Assembly (NCBI GenBank): GCA_934102255.1
Contig: CAKOSN010000003.1
Location: 1 to 64,000 of the forward strand
Direction: 5' to 3'
Origin: an uncultured Bacilli bacterium
GTDB lineage: Bacteria > Bacillota_I > Bacilli_A > RF39 > UBA660
DNA: 64,000 nucleotides
Both the position numbers and the translations under genes were made by a program. Positions 63,272 to 64,000 of this stretch are shown here, piece after piece. Under the pieces are notes generated by a model. That model saw only the letters and a list, made by a program, of their open reading frames with translations. It did not search any database and was not told the origin of the DNA. Numbering within the stretch: the first letter of the stretch is position 1; every line of letters starts with the position of its first letter.

Positions 63272-63292
63272 GACTCGCTCTTAAAGTTTTTT
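63264..63292 (+). terminator. Terminator of paralogue B
   Basis: AACTTTAAGA, loop CTCGC, TCTTAAAGTT, then six T. The stop codon lies in the 5' arm. Confidence 0.8.
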
Positions 63293-63356
63293 GATGCTTA
63301 ATTTTAATAACCATATATTTTCTATCTAAAACATATACTTATATAGGTGGTTCTTT

Positions 63357-64000
63357 TTGAAAAAAATAGATTATAAATTATTTTTCTTAAGTATTATTGC
63401 CGGTCTTTTAGGAATTATTATGATATATTCTGCTAGTAATATTTGGGCTGAATATAAGTTTAATGACCCTTTAAAATATGTAAAACATCAAGCTTTATTT
63501 TTTATAATAGGTATTCTTATTATGATAATTTTATCTAAATTTGATTATAAAAAATACTATAAGTATGCTAATAAAATTTTACTTATCTGTTTAGTTTTAC
63601 TTATTCTTGTTCTTATCCCCGGTATTGGTAAGGTAAGAAATGGCGCTAGAAGTTGGTTTGGCATTGGCTCTTTTGGTATTCAACCCTCAGAATTTGCTAA
63701 AATTGGTTTAATAATTTTTGTTTCTAAATATTTAGCTAATAATGATTCTTCGGTAAAAGATGTTGTTAAAGGCATATTTCCTATTCTTGGTGTTATATTT
63801 TTATTCTTCGGTCTTATTATGTTAGAGCCTGACTTCGGTCAAGGTATGGTTATTGTTCTTACTTTAATCATGATTATTTTTATATCTGGTGCTAAAATTT
63901 CTTTCTTTGTTAAATGCGGTATTCTAGGTCTTTTTGGTATAGTTGGTCTTATTATAGTAGCACCCTATCGTCTAGCTAGAATCATTTCCTTTGTTAATCC
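63357..64000 (+). CDS. FtsW/RodA-family SEDS protein (partial)
   Basis: A TTG at 63357 after AGGTGG opens a frame that runs off the window (over 210 codons). The N-terminus is KKIDYKLFFLSIIAGLLGII, followed by IYSASNIW, then NGARSWFGIG and IQPSEFAKIGLI, all SEDS hallmarks, with about six membrane segments so far. It resembles FtsW/SpoVE or RodA; the C-terminus is outside the window. The TTG start is certain enough since no ATG fits. Confidence 0.87.
   Translation, partial: MKKIDYKLFFLSIIAGLLGIIMIYSASNIWAEYKFNDPLKYVKHQALFFIIGILIMIILSKFDYKKYYKYANKILLICLVLLILVLIPGIGKVRNGARSWFGIGSFGIQPSEFAKIGLIIFVSKYLANNDSSVKDVVKGIFPILGVIFLFFGLIMLEPDFGQGMVIVLTLIMIIFISGAKISFFVKCGILGLFGIVGLIIVAPYRLARIISFVN

Overview
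The window is a chromosomal segment of a low-GC, walled Gram-positive bacterium of the Bacillota, most like the gut Bacilli (RF39/Erysipelotrichales type). This is inferred from extreme AT richness, Bacillus-like gene order, a class B (Bacillus-type) RNase P RNA next to gpsB, anaerobic metabolism (nrdDG) and typical AGGAGG/AAGGTGAT ribosome binding sites. TGA, TAA and TAG all end genes, so the standard code 11 applies. Markers of sporulation also appear: a CotY/CotZ-like coat protein, a YlbJ-like membrane protein, and two Spo0A-box-like sites spaced one helical turn apart.

Layout: (1) 1-7.2 kb, housekeeping genes on the minus strand: rpsP, tig, greA, a wobble-uridine modification set (trhP1, trhP2, trmR), mltG, a DUF1292 gene and ruvX. 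The order matches Bacillus subtilis yrrK-yrzB-yrrL-yrrM-yrrN-yrrO-greA, but udk is missing. tRNA-Glu and tRNA-Ile follow. (2) 7.5-15.6 kb, mostly poorly known membrane or surface genes plus ylbL, a ylbJ-like gene and mtaB. (3) 15.6-27.8 kb, queH, divIB/ftsQ, murB, murG, two large cell-surface proteins, GDPD, hemW, a polysaccharide deacetylase and lepA. (4) 27.9-39.8 kb, an accessory island between lepA and lon. It holds a retron (msr-msd RNA plus reverse transcriptase), a divergent 1.5 kDa-residue-scale (about 1549 aa) helicase with four helicase-associated (HA) repeats and a coupled 106-aa partner, a helicase-less HA paralogue, and two homologous modules, each a leucine-rich-repeat gene followed by a transglutaminase-like gene. 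One module carries an in-frame TAG and the other an apparent frameshifted tail. (5) 39.9-54.6 kb, lon, hpf, a thioredoxin-like gene, a CPBP protease, a metallophosphoesterase, the coat-like protein, a short RodA/FtsW, VanY-type carboxypeptidase, murC, pgsA and rodZ. (6) 54.6-64 kb, rnpB, gpsB, a radical SAM/XRE pair, dut, nrdG-nrdD with a divergent Crp/Fnr regulator sharing a palindromic operator, two tandem paralogues of unknown function and the start of a second FtsW/RodA gene.

The most interesting part is the island. The retron is supported by the RT motifs NAxxH, YCDD and VTG, and by a foldable msr-msd RNA bounded by an 8-bp a1/a2 repeat. No conventional effector lies in the RT transcript, so the divergent helicase operon is the best candidate partner; this is a proposal, not a demonstration. 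All assignments come from reading the sequence; no database search was run.
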